Shown here one piece after another: positions 23,311 to 30,756 of a DNA stretch of 36,020 bases. The notes below the pieces were generated by a model, which saw only the letters and a program-made list of their open reading frames with translations, searched no databases and had not been told where the DNA came from. The DNA lies in assembly GCA_031082205.1 (NCBI GenBank), contig JAVHLJ010000025.1, positions 1 to 36,020 on the forward strand. The letters are read 5' to 3'. This DNA comes from Elusimicrobiales bacterium (GTDB taxonomy: Bacteria; Elusimicrobiota; Elusimicrobia; Elusimicrobiales; UBA9959). Made by a program: the position numbers and the translations under genes. Numbering within the stretch: position 1 is the first letter of the stretch; each line of letters starts with the position of its first letter.

Positions 23311-23703
23311 AAAGCGGAGCGACGCGATAACGAGGCGGCGGTCAAGGCGGTCAGGGCGCTCAAGGCGCTGGCCGACGTCAACCGTCTCCGGACGGCCGCC
23401 CTGCTGGCCCGCGCCGGGCGGGAGCTTTGCGTCTGCGAGCTGGTGGACGCTCTGCGGGAGAGCCAGTACAACGTCTCGCGCTACCTGGGCGCGCTCTGCG
23501 CGGCCGGCCTGATACGCAAGGAAAAAAGGGGCCGCTGGGCTATGTACTCGCTGGTGAACGACCGCGGCCCCCTTGCCGGATATATCGGCAGGCTGGTCCG
23601 GCCGCGGCCCTGCTGCGGCGTCATCGCCGCTGATATCGCCAGGCTGGAACACAGACTCGCTTTGCGGCGCCGCGGCGTTTGCGTGGTGGGGGGCAACTGC
23701 TAG
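23308..23703 (+). CDS. arsR: ArsR-family metalloregulator 2, divergent from hgcA
   Basis: A 131-residue winged-helix repressor. ALKALADVNRLRTAALLARA leads into ELCVCEL (Cys41, Cys43), the canonical ArsR As(III) motif, followed by the recognition helix ESQYNVSRYLGAL. Extra Cys occur at a CC pair (PRPCCGV) and in the C-terminal GVCVVGGNC. Start at the ATG that closes the palindrome, with a -10 seven bases upstream and no SD, so probably leaderless. It leads the iscA-like, arsC, acr3 and phnD-like genes and is well placed to control hgcAB too. ArsR-type regulation of hgcAB has been reported in Pseudodesulfovibrio (from memory). Confidence 0.92.
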   Translation: MKAERRDNEAAVKAVRALKALADVNRLRTAALLARAGRELCVCELVDALRESQYNVSRYLGALCAAGLIRKEKRGRWAMYSLVNDRGPLAGYIGRLVRPRPCCGVIAADIARLEHRLALRRRGVCVVGGNC

Positions 23704-23735
23704 CCGTTTTAACCCTGCGATAAAGGAAAGAGACA

Positions 23736-24053
23736 ATGGAGATCAAAGACGCTGCGGTGGAGAAACTCAAGGCGCTGCTCAAGGAGTCCGGCAGGACCGG
23801 GACCCTGCGCGTATTCGTGACGGCGGGCTGCTGCGGGCCTTCCATCGGGATGGACCTCGTGGAGAAAGCGGAAGAGGGCGACCTGGAGGTCCGCAATAAG
23901 GACTTCAAGGTCTATGTGGACAAGAGCGCCGCGGCCATGGTGGAGAAAGCGGCGCTGGACTGCGACGAACAGGGCGACATCATAATGAGGAACCTGCCCG
24001 CCCCCGGCTGCGGCGACGGCTGCGGCGGCGGGGACTGCGGCTGCGGTCATTGA
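23736..24053 (+). CDS. IscA/HesB-like protein with a cysteine-rich tail
   Basis: A 105-residue protein. The IscA/HesB fold is visible in VEKLKALLKESG, LRVFVTAGCCGPSIGMDL (Cys32-Cys33) and FKVYVDKSAA. The family's usual C-terminal Cys-Gly-Cys appears expanded: Cys76, then GCGDGCGGGDCGCGH with four more Cys and a final His. Members of this branch occur in metal and arsenic operons and in anaerobes; function beyond Fe-S or metal binding is not established. Here, between arsR2 and arsC, it could protect or repair Fe-S clusters attacked by As(III) or Hg(II), or serve as a metallochaperone. SD AAAGGAAAGAG is present. Confidence 0.82.
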   Translation: MEIKDAAVEKLKALLKESGRTGTLRVFVTAGCCGPSIGMDLVEKAEEGDLEVRNKDFKVYVDKSAAAMVEKAALDCDEQGDIIMRNLPAPGCGDGCGGGDCGCGH

Positions 24054-24060
24054 GGCAGAT

Positions 24061-24480
24061 ATGAAGATACTTTTCCTTTGCACGGGGAATTCCTGCCGCA
24101 GCCAGATGGCCGAGGGGTGGGGGAGAAAGCTGCTCGCCGGAAAAGCCGAGGTGTTCTCGGCCGGGACCAAGCCCGGCACGGTGGACCCGCGGGCGGTAAA
24201 GGTGATGGCCGAGGCGGGGGTGGACATCTCGGGCCACCGCTCCAAGCACGCGGACGAGTTCAAGTATACGGCATTCGACCTGGTGGTGACCGTCTGCGAT
24301 AACGCGCGCGAGAGCTGTCCCGTCTGGTTCGGCAAGGCGGAGAAGATGCACAGGAGTTTCGAGGACCCGCCGCACCTGGCCAAAGAGGCCGGGAGCGAGG
24401 AAGAGGCGCTGGCGCATTACCGCCGGGTGCGCGACGAGATACGCGATTTCGTGGCCGGACTGGCCGGAGGAGAAAAATAA
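24061..24480 (+). CDS. arsC: Arsenate reductase ArsC, thioredoxin-coupled (LMW phosphatase fold)
   Basis: A 139-residue protein. The P-loop is CTGNSCRS, with nucleophile Cys7 and Cys12. The redox pair Cys79 and Cys86 in [10 protein letters not shown] has the same spacing as Cys10/82/89 of S. aureus ArsC. The catalytic Asp is Asp102 in EDPPH. It reduces As(V) to As(III) using thioredoxin, feeding the exporter encoded directly downstream, whose ATG overlaps the arsC stop by one base. The gap from the IscA-like gene is 7 bp. Confidence 0.96.
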   Translation: MKILFLCTGNSCRSQMAEGWGRKLLAGKAEVFSAGTKPGTVDPRAVKVMAEAGVDISGHRSKHADEFKYTAFDLVVTVCDNARESCPVWFGKAEKMHRSFEDPPHLAKEAGSEEEALAHYRRVRDEIRDFVAGLAGGEK

Positions 24481-25571
24481 TGGACGGCATCGTCAAAAAA
24501 CTTTCGTTCCTGGACCGCTATCTTACTCTGTGGATCTTCGCCGCCATGGCCGTCGGCGTGGCCGGCGGCTGGATGTGGCCGCAGGCCGTGGCCGACTTCA
24601 ACGAGGCCTCCAGCGTGGGCACGACCTCCATACCGATAGCCATAGGCCTGATACTCATGATGTACCCGCCGCTGGCCAAGGTGAAATACGAGGAGATGCA
24701 CCGCGTCTTCTCCAATAAGAAAGTGCTGGCGCTGTCGCTGGTACAGAACTGGCTGGTCGGCCCCGTGCTCATGACGGCGCTGGCCATTATCTTCCTGCGC
24801 GACAAGCCGGAATACATGGTGGGGCTCATCATGATAGGCCTGGCGCGCTGCATCGCGATGGTCATAGTCTGGAACGACCTGGCCCGCGGCGACCGCGAAT
24901 ACTGCGCGGGGCTGGTGGCCTTCAATTCGGTGTTCCAGGTCCTGTTCTTCCCCGTCTACGCCTGGTTCTTCATCACGCTGGTGCCCGGCTGGTTCGGCCT
25001 GGAGGGCGCCGCCGTGAACATCACCATGGGGGAGATCGCCAAAAGCGTATTCATCTATCTCGGCGTCCCGTTCATCGCCGGCATGCTGACCCGTTTCTCC
25101 CTGATAAAGGCCAAAGGGCGGGCCTGGTACTCGGAGAGATTCATCCCGGTTATAAGCCCGCTGACGCTTATAGCGCTGCTCTTCACCATCATAGTCATGT
25201 TCTCCATAAAGGGCGAGAACATCGTGCAGGTGCCTTTCGACGTGGTCCGGATAGCCGTGCCGCTGCTGGTCTATTTCGTCCTGATGTTCCTGGCCTCTTT
25301 CTGGATGAGCCGCAAGGCCGGCGCTGATTACCCGGAATCGGCCACGCTGTCGTTCACGGCGGCCTCCAATAACTTCGAGCTGGCCATAGCCGTGGCCATC
25401 GCCACTTTCGGCATAAGCCACGGGGCGGCCTTCGCGGCCGTCATAGGCCCGCTGGTGGAGGTGCCGGTGCTCATAGGCCTGGTCCACGTCTCGCTGTGGA
25501 TAGGCCGGCGCTGGTTCGGCCGGCCCGCCGCGGACGGGCCCGCTACGGTGAGGACGGCGGAAACCGCTTGA
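24480..25571 (+). CDS. acr3: Arsenite efflux transporter Acr3
   Basis: A 363-residue protein with about ten transmembrane helices of the BASS/ACR3 fold. The Acr3 hallmark [17 protein letters not shown] contains the essential Cys124, and [16 protein letters not shown] contains the conserved Glu of the ninth helix. It exports As(OH)2O-/As(III) by the membrane potential or proton gradient. It completes the arsC-acr3 resistance pair. Start: ATG at 24480 after GGAGGAGAAA. The last 15 residues are a non-conserved Ala/Pro tail. Confidence 0.96.
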   Translation: MDGIVKKLSFLDRYLTLWIFAAMAVGVAGGWMWPQAVADFNEASSVGTTSIPIAIGLILMMYPPLAKVKYEEMHRVFSNKKVLALSLVQNWLVGPVLMTALAIIFLRDKPEYMVGLIMIGLARCIAMVIVWNDLARGDREYCAGLVAFNSVFQVLFFPVYAWFFITLVPGWFGLEGAAVNITMGEIAKSVFIYLGVPFIAGMLTRFSLIKAKGRAWYSERFIPVISPLTLIALLFTIIVMFSIKGENIVQVPFDVVRIAVPLLVYFVLMFLASFWMSRKAGADYPESATLSFTAASNNFELAIAVAIATFGISHGAAFAAVIGPLVEVPVLIGLVHVSLWIGRRWFGRPAADGPATVRTAETA

Positions 25572-25626
25572 AAGCCCCGTCCGTATTTTGTGACAATAGG
25601 GTAAAGCGGAAGCAGGGGGAGAATCT

Positions 25627-26538
25627 ATGAACACAAAATCCATGAGCGTCGGTTTCGCGGCGGGCCTGACCGCCATACTATTCATGTCCGGCTGCGCCAG
25701 GAGGGACGAGGCCACGGTGGGCACGCCCGCCAACCCGCTGGTGGTGGTGCTGTCTCCGGCTTACTCGCCGGCCGCGGCGCCGGACGCCGAAAAGACCTTG
25801 CGCGAGCACCTGGAAAAGGCCTCCGGCCTGACCGTGCAGCTGCGCGTGGCCCCTTCCCAGATGGAGGCGATAAACGCCTTCTCCTCCGGCAAGACCGACG
25901 CGGCCCTGCTGCGTCTGGAAGAATACCTTGTGGCCAGGCAAGAATACGGCGTAAGCCCGGGCCTGCAGGCGCTGCGCGAGGGCAAGGCCTCCGACTATGA
26001 GGCCGTGATACTCGGCCGCGACGGCAAGGCGCAGGAGATAGGCGCGCTCAAGGACGGGAAGATCGGCCTGGTGGGCCCCTATTCCGTCAGCGGCTTCACG
26101 CTGCCCTCAATCTACCTCAAGAAAGCGGGCGGCAAGTTCACTCCCGTCTTCTCCAAGAGCCACGACGAGAACGTGGAGCGGCTGCTCAAGGGCGAATTCG
26201 ACGCCGCGGCCACCTACGCCCGTTACGCGGCCAAGCGCAAGGGGCTCAAGGTGCTGGCCGTCACCGGCCGGGTCCCCAATGAGCCCGTGGCCGTGCGACG
26301 CGGCCTGGACGCCGCCAAGCGCGAAAAGATCCTGGCCGCCTTCTCCACGCTGGCGGACAAGCCCGAGGGCCGCAAGGTTCTGGCCGCCATGGCGGATATA
26401 ACCGGTTTCCGCCCGGTCGACGCCTCGGTCTATAAGCCGATACACGACCTTATCCGTTCCGAGGGCAAGGCCGTCTACGACCTGGTCCCGGACGGCTGGA
26501 CCATACATAAACTGAACCAGCCCTATTTTCACGACTGA
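25627..26538 (+). CDS. PhnD-like periplasmic binding lipoprotein without a cognate transporter
   Basis: A 303-residue protein with a lipobox (FMSGC, lipidated Cys23) and a two-lobed PhnD-type fold: NPLVVVLSPAYSPAAAPDAE, an oxyanion-contact region SGKTDAALLRLEEY, VGPYSVSGFTLPSIYLK and GEFDAAATYARYAA. Relatives bind phosphonate, phosphite or phosphate; AioX, which binds arsenite, is also a member. No other Cys is present, so an AioX-like As(III) thiol site is unlikely; arsenate or a phosphonate is more plausible. No permease or ATPase gene is nearby. It follows acr3 by 55 bp with SD GGGGGAGAA and no evident terminator, so it is likely in the ars operon. Confidence 0.8.
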   Translation: MNTKSMSVGFAAGLTAILFMSGCARRDEATVGTPANPLVVVLSPAYSPAAAPDAEKTLREHLEKASGLTVQLRVAPSQMEAINAFSSGKTDAALLRLEEYLVARQEYGVSPGLQALREGKASDYEAVILGRDGKAQEIGALKDGKIGLVGPYSVSGFTLPSIYLKKAGGKFTPVFSKSHDENVERLLKGEFDAAATYARYAAKRKGLKVLAVTGRVPNEPVAVRRGLDAAKREKILAAFSTLADKPEGRKVLAAMADITGFRPVDASVYKPIHDLIRSEGKAVYDLVPDGWTIHKLNQPYFHD

Positions 26539-26550
26539 CGGGGCCCGGGC

Positions 26551-26590
26551 CGGCCTCCCTTCGCCGACGGCGGGGGGAGGCCGTTCTGTT
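26551..26590 (+). terminator. Possible terminator after the PhnD-like gene
   Basis: GGCCTCCC pairs with GGGAGGCC, enclosing a second stem CGCC/GGCG, followed by GTTCTGTTTG. The stem is strong but the T-tract is broken, so termination efficiency is doubtful. Confidence 0.4.
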
Positions 26591-26646
26591 TGTGGGCGGG
26601 GATGAAAAAAACGGCCCCATGTGCTAGACTATAAAGAGAGGCTTTT

Positions 26647-27060
26647 ATGAAGCACAGGGTTCTGATAGTCGACGACGATCCCAATATCAGGCTGGTCCTG
26701 AAGGGGATCTTTGCGGGCTGCGAGATCAGCGAGGCGCAGGACGGCAAGGCCTGTCTGGTCATGATACAGTCCGCCCGCCCCTCCGTCGTCCTGCTCGACC
26801 TCAAGATGCCAGTCATGAACGGCATAGACGCCCTCAAGAAGATAAAGGAACTGTCCCACAGGCCGCTGGTCTTCGTCCTCACCGGCAACGACGACCTCGA
26901 TACCGCCGCCAAGGCCCTGGACCTGGGCGCCTGCGGCTATATAACCAAGCCTTTCAAGCCCGGCGACATAAAGCGGGTGGTGTTCGCGGCCCTGGCCGAG
27001 AAAGAGGAGAAGAACCCGCATCCCGACCGCTTCTGGCGGGTGGTGGGCAAGGACGAATAA
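26647..27060 (+). CDS. Stand-alone response regulator receiver domain protein
   Basis: A 137-residue single-domain receiver. The acidic pair is Asp10/Asp11 (VDDDPN), the phosphoacceptor Asp51 (LLDLKMPVMNGI), the switch Thr79 (VLTGND) and the conserved Lys101 in ITKPF. No output domain follows, only about 20 polar residues, so it works by protein-protein contact. No histidine kinase is encoded in the window. It has its own promoter region (TATAAA at 26630-26635 or an extended TGC+TAGACT) and SD AGAGAGG, and is followed by a strong terminator, so it is monocistronic. Confidence 0.93.
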   Translation: MKHRVLIVDDDPNIRLVLKGIFAGCEISEAQDGKACLVMIQSARPSVVLLDLKMPVMNGIDALKKIKELSHRPLVFVLTGNDDLDTAAKALDLGACGYITKPFKPGDIKRVVFAALAEKEEKNPHPDRFWRVVGKDE

Positions 27061-27082
27061 AGTATTGTGCCCCCTAAATTAA

Positions 27083-27116
27083 AGAACCCCGGGCCTGCGC
27101 CCGGGGTTCTTTTTTG
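27083..27116. terminator. Strong terminator between convergent genes
   Basis: A perfect 12-bp stem, AGAACCCCGGGC with GCCCGGGGTTCT, with a four-base loop, is followed by TTTTTT on the plus strand. On the minus strand only a short AT-rich stretch follows, so it mainly ends the receiver-gene transcript and may also stop the fadL-like one. Confidence 0.93.
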
Positions 27117-27129
27117 TCCTTCGCCCTGT

Positions 27130-28359
27130 TTAGAACTTATAGCCGACCGAGATGGCGGGCAGGCGGGCGATGGAGTTATAGGTGCCGTTGAGCTCCGTGC
27201 CGGTGGTTACAGGGGCTTTGTTGTCCTGAACGCTATCGTTAATCGTCCTCTCCATGAACTTCAGGTAAAGATAAGAAGCGTCCACGGTCCAGTTCCCTTT
27301 GGCCCAGCCGGCGCCCACCGAGAAGCCCAGGCGGTTGGCGTCGGGATTGCGGGTCTCGAAATAGGAGTTCGAGACGGGGCTGATGTCATAATAGGCCCCG
27401 GCGCGCAGTTTCAGGTTCTCATTGACCTTGTGTTCGCCGCCTACGCGGAAGGCCCAGGTGCTGCGCCAGTTCTTGGTTTCCGAGGTCTGGGCCCATGCCC
27501 CGTTATCCTGCTGGTAGTCGATGACCAGTTTGCGGTAGGTGGTCCAGTTGGTATAGTCGGCCTCGGCAGAGAATATCCAACTGTCATTGGGCTTATAGGC
27601 CGTGCCGAGCTGCAGCGTGTCGGGGAGAGTTATGGTCGTCTTGCCCGGCTTATTGTTGGCCGGCGGGTATGTGCCGGCAAGCAGAACGGTCGGGAAGTTT
27701 ATTTTACCTTCTATGCCGACCTTAACGGGGCTGCGGTAAACGGCGGCGAAGTTCCACTTGTTCCACTTATATAAAGCCGCCAGGTTCCAGCCGCCGCTGG
27801 TGCCGTCGCCTTCCAGCGTCTGTTCAATGTTGTCGAAGTATTCTATTTTCTTGTTCATCGTGGCGTCCAGGTAAACGAAGCTGGCGCCGAGGGCCACGGA
27901 GAGGTTCTCATTGACCCTGTAGGCGCCGTTGAGATTGGTGTATACGGCCTTCAGGGCCGACTCGGTGGCGACCTCGCGGGTCAGCGAATTGGTCTTGTCC
28001 CAGTCGGTGGACAGGCCGAAAGGGGGATTTACGCCCACGCCCAGGGCCCATTTTTCATTGAGCCTGCGGGTGGCGTAGAAATGCGGCAGCGCGTGCACTT
28101 TGCTCTCGGGCTTGTCTAGGGTCGCGCCCTGCTTATGCTCCGTCACCGGGGCCACGAAGACGCCGCCCAGCGAGATATTGGTGCCGGCGAGGTCCGTCAT
28201 GGCGGCCGGGTTGTACCAGACCGCGGAGGCGTCGTTGGCCACCGCCGTGAAGGCGTTGCCCATGCCGTTGGCGGCGGCGCCCTGGTTGGCCTGCCTGAAG
28301 CCGGCGGCGCCGGCGTTGGCGGCCATGGCCGCCACTATCAGTATCGCTAGTTTTTTCAT
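27130..28359 (-). CDS. OmpP1/FadL-family outer-membrane porin
   Basis: A 409-residue beta-barrel protein. The signal peptide is MKKLAILIVAAMAANAGAAG. The mature N-terminus has the family hatch motif FRQANQGAAANGMGNAFTAV, followed by SAVWYNPAAMTDL, the NPA signature. Alternating strand patterns continue to the C-terminal aromatic residue (VGYKF), which is the barrel-assembly signal. FadL-type channels take up hydrophobic compounds such as fatty acids or aromatics. I chose the start at 28359 (SD AAGGAGA); the frame extends 18 codons upstream without similarity. No fatty-acid degradation genes are nearby. Confidence 0.92.
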   Translation of the reverse strand: MKKLAILIVAAMAANAGAAGFRQANQGAAANGMGNAFTAVANDASAVWYNPAAMTDLAGTNISLGGVFVAPVTEHKQGATLDKPESKVHALPHFYATRRLNEKWALGVGVNPPFGLSTDWDKTNSLTREVATESALKAVYTNLNGAYRVNENLSVALGASFVYLDATMNKKIEYFDNIEQTLEGDGTSGGWNLAALYKWNKWNFAAVYRSPVKVGIEGKINFPTVLLAGTYPPANNKPGKTTITLPDTLQLGTAYKPNDSWIFSAEADYTNWTTYRKLVIDYQQDNGAWAQTSETKNWRSTWAFRVGGEHKVNENLKLRAGAYYDISPVSNSYFETRNPDANRLGFSVGAGWAKGNWTVDASYLYLKFMERTINDSVQDNKAPVTTGTELNGTYNSIARLPAISVGYKF

Positions 28360-28623
28360 TGTTGTCTTTCTCCTTAGCCCTGCGCCGCTCCGGCCGCGTT
28401 CAGCCGCGTTCACACCGGAGAGGTCCGGGGCCGTTACATTCTAATAGTTATCCGGCCGCGGAACCTTGAGCCAGGTCAAAGTTCCCGGCCGGGAGGGCGG
28501 CGCCGGCCGCTTCGGCTGAGGCCGGCCAAAGGGCCCAGTAAAAAAGGGGACTTTCAAGTCTTGACAGGTCAAGCCTTTGATGGTATTAATATGTATGACG
28601 GTAACGCGGTAACAGGGGAACAT
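28360..28623. promoter_or_regulatory. Divergent intergenic region with two related TTGA/TCAA inverted repeats
   Basis: Plus strand: TTGACA (28561-28566), 17-bp spacer and TATTAA (28584-28589) with upstream TG form the promoter of the secreted protein. Its -35 lies inside an inverted repeat, CTTGAC-AG-GTCAAG (28560-28573). A related element, CTTGA-gccagg-TCAAAG, occurs at 28465-28481 upstream of the fadL-like gene, near a minus-strand TAGAAT-like -10 (28439-28444 area). The shared AGGTCAA half-sites suggest one regulator for both genes. A GCCGGCC/GGCCGGC hairpin at about 28503-28527 has no T-tract. Confidence 0.45.
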
Positions 28624-29559
28624 ATGAAACTCTTTCTGGCATCGGTACTTTCAGCCGGCGTATTCTGCGGGGCCGCGGGCGCCTCCGGCTTCGAGGCGGA
28701 GCTCAGGCAGGCCGAGGATAATTTCGCGGACGTGAAGCTGGGCGAAGGTCTGGAACTGCCGCTTCCCGTCCCTTCCGCCTCCATGCCGGAGGGCATGGAC
28801 GGCATGCCGGACATCTTCGGCTATTTCGAGGCGCTCAAAGCCTCCGAGCCGGCCGCCCGGGACCTGGCCGGCTTCGACAAGGCCGCAACGGCGCTCAACC
28901 GCCCCGCCGGCGAGGTCCTCTACACCGTGGACCTGGCCAGGGTGAAGAACGCCTACCTGCGCACCGCCAGGACCTTCAAGACCTCGCGGGGCACCACGGT
29001 GCACGTCAGCGGTTCCAAGGCTTCCAACTGCCCCGACGGGGGCAACGGCTGCAAGGACAAGGAGAAATTCTTCCTGGTGCTCACCACGGACAAGGGAGAG
29101 TCCTTCTTCGCCCGGGCCATGGACATAGTCAACTGGGGCATCTTCATGAGCGGCTCCAAAACCTTCAATATCGACGGCGAGAATTACACGGTCAAGGTCA
29201 AGGCCAACGCCTCCACCCCCGAGAACAGCACGCTCGAGGTTAAAGGCCCGCGCGGCGTGGTCCTCAACGCCAGCCTCAAGGACCTCGGCGACGCCGTGGC
29301 GGCCAAGGGCGTGGACGTGCGCCTTTCGAGGAACTACAAGCTGGCCTACGGCAACGAGATAGTGCAGGGCCCGCAGGGCGCCAGGTTCACCCAGAAGATG
29401 CTGGTCCTGATGATCCCCTTCCCGGTGCAGGACGCGTCGAACTACTTCATACTCGAAGCCGCGGATATCAAGCCCGCAGGCGTCATGTTCCCCGAACTGG
29501 ACCGCGGCCACGGCTTCAGGATGGACGGCGGCGCGCTGGAGATCTTCAGGCTCAACTGA
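28624..29559 (+). CDS. Secreted protein of unknown function
   Basis: A 311-residue protein. Residues 1-20 form a signal peptide (MKLFLASVLSAGVFCGAAGA). The mature part begins acidic, with a Pro/Met-rich patch (LPLPVPSASMPEGMDGMPD), and continues as a beta-rich domain. It has a Cys pair in NCPDGGNGCKDKEKFF that could form a disulfide. I do not recognise the family. The ATG at 28624 has AGGGGAAC upstream. It is monocistronic, with a good promoter and a strong terminator, so it may be well expressed. Its possible shared operator with the fadL-like gene hints at co-regulation. Confidence 0.75.
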   Translation: MKLFLASVLSAGVFCGAAGASGFEAELRQAEDNFADVKLGEGLELPLPVPSASMPEGMDGMPDIFGYFEALKASEPAARDLAGFDKAATALNRPAGEVLYTVDLARVKNAYLRTARTFKTSRGTTVHVSGSKASNCPDGGNGCKDKEKFFLVLTTDKGESFFARAMDIVNWGIFMSGSKTFNIDGENYTVKVKANASTPENSTLEVKGPRGVVLNASLKDLGDAVAAKGVDVRLSRNYKLAYGNEIVQGPQGARFTQKMLVLMIPFPVQDASNYFILEAADIKPAGVMFPELDRGHGFRMDGGALEIFRLN

Positions 29560-29578
29560 GCGCGCGGCGAGCGACGAA

Positions 29579-29612
29579 GAGCCCCGGGCCCCGCCCGGGG
29601 CTTTTCTTTTTT
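29579..29612 (+). terminator. Terminator after the secreted-protein gene
   Basis: A stem AGCCCCGGGC with GCCCGGGGCT and a three-base loop is followed by TTTCTTTTTT. It separates this gene from cysE. Confidence 0.9.
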
Positions 29613-29621
29613 CGTAAATAC

Positions 29622-29634
29622 TATAATGTAGCCG
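29622..29634 (+). promoter_or_regulatory. cysE promoter -10, predicted leaderless
   Basis: A consensus TATAAT (29622-29627) ends seven bases before the cysE ATG at 29635. There is no Shine-Dalgarno sequence in those seven bases. The preceding terminator T-tract occupies the -35 region. Confidence 0.6.
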
Positions 29635-30252
29635 ATGTTCAACTTCTCCGAGGACATAAACACCGTTTTCCGCAAGGACCCGGCCGCGCGCGGTCTCGTG
29701 GAGGTCCTGACCTGCTACCCCGGCCTGCACGCCGTCTGGCTGCACCGCCTGGCCCATCGCCTCTGGACGGCCGGCTGGCGTACCGCCGCCCGCCTTATAT
29801 CGCATATCGCCCGCTTTTTCACCGGCGTAGAGATACATCCGGGCGCCACGATAGGCCGCCGCTTCTTCATCGACCACGGCATGGGCGTGGTCATAGGCGA
29901 GACCGCGGAGATAGGCGACGACGTCCTGCTCTACCAGGGCGTGGTCCTGGGCGGCACCTCTCTGGAGCACAAGAAGCGCCATCCCACGCTCGGCGACGGC
30001 GTGGTGGTGGGCGCCGGTTCCATAATACTGGGCGCCATAAATATCGGCGCCCGCTCCAGGGTCGGAGCCGGATCGGTGGTCCTGCGGCCCGTTCCGCCCG
30101 ACAGCACGGTTTTCGGCGTGCCGGCCCACGCCAAGGCCTCCCCGGCCGAAAGGGGAACCCAGCTCGACCACGACAGGGTCGCCGACGTATGCTGGGACGA
30201 GCTCGAGGCCCTGCGGGCGGAAGTGGCCGAGCTCAGGCGGAAGATCGGATGA
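29635..30252 (+). CDS. cysE: Serine O-acetyltransferase, short form
   Basis: A 205-residue left-handed beta-helix acyltransferase. The hexapeptide region has [32 protein letters not shown] and [20 protein letters not shown] with active-site His residues (DHG and the KRHPT loop), ending with GVPAHAK. It makes O-acetylserine from serine and acetyl-CoA, the first step of cysteine synthesis. It lacks about 70 N-terminal residues of E. coli CysE, as in many short bacterial forms. It starts right at its predicted transcription start and ends 43 bp before the NUDIX gene. Confidence 0.95.
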   Translation: MFNFSEDINTVFRKDPAARGLVEVLTCYPGLHAVWLHRLAHRLWTAGWRTAARLISHIARFFTGVEIHPGATIGRRFFIDHGMGVVIGETAEIGDDVLLYQGVVLGGTSLEHKKRHPTLGDGVVVGAGSIILGAINIGARSRVGAGSVVLRPVPPDSTVFGVPAHAKASPAERGTQLDHDRVADVCWDELEALRAEVAELRRKIG

Positions 30253-30295
30253 GGCCCGCGCCCTCCTGGATTCCCCGCGCGGGAGAGCCCCGGTC

Positions 30296-30754
30296 ATGAA
30301 ACTGGCCACGCTCTGCTATGTCCGGCGCGGCGGCCGCACCCTGATGCTGCACCGCGTCAAGAAGAAGGACGACGTCCACGAGGGCAAGTGGAACGGCCTT
30401 GGCGGCAAGCTGGAGCCCGGCGAGAGCCCCGAGGACTGCGTCATTCGCGAGATACGCGAGGAGGCGGGTCTGCGCATAAAGAACCCGGTCCTCAAAGGCG
30501 TACTGACCTTCCCGGACTTCGCGAAGGGAGAGGATTGGTACGTCTTCGTCTTCACCGCCGCCTCTTTCGCCGGGAAGCTTATCGATTCCCCTGAGGGGGA
30601 GCTGCGCTGGATCCCCGACCGGGACCTCCTCAAGCTTAATCTCTGGGAAGGCGACAGGGTCTTTCTGCCGCTGCTGCGCCGCCGCGGCCACTTCTCCGGC
30701 AAGTTCCATTACCGCGCCGGCCGCCTGGTCAAATACAAAGTGGAGAAGTATTGA
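30296..30754 (+). CDS. NUDIX hydrolase, MutT/8-oxo-dGTPase-like
   Basis: A 152-residue protein with a full Nudix box: Gly37, Glu43, Arg51-Glu52, Glu55-Glu56 and Gly58 fit the GX5EX7REUXEEXGU pattern. The N-terminal LATLCYVRRGGRTLMLHRVK and the KWNGLGGK segment resemble 8-oxo-dGTP diphosphatases (MutT, MTH1 type). It probably hydrolyses oxidised or other nucleoside triphosphates to monophosphates; the substrate is not fixed by sequence. Its stop overlaps a possible TTG start for anmK, suggesting coupling. Confidence 0.92.
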   Translation: MKLATLCYVRRGGRTLMLHRVKKKDDVHEGKWNGLGGKLEPGESPEDCVIREIREEAGLRIKNPVLKGVLTFPDFAKGEDWYVFVFTAASFAGKLIDSPEGELRWIPDRDLLKLNLWEGDRVFLPLLRRRGHFSGKFHYRAGRLVKYKVEKY

Positions 30755-30756
30755 AC

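Noticed and set aside
28503-28527. A GCCGGCC/GGCCGGC hairpin as a terminator
   Set aside because: There is no T-tract on either strand; it may be only a product of local GC content.
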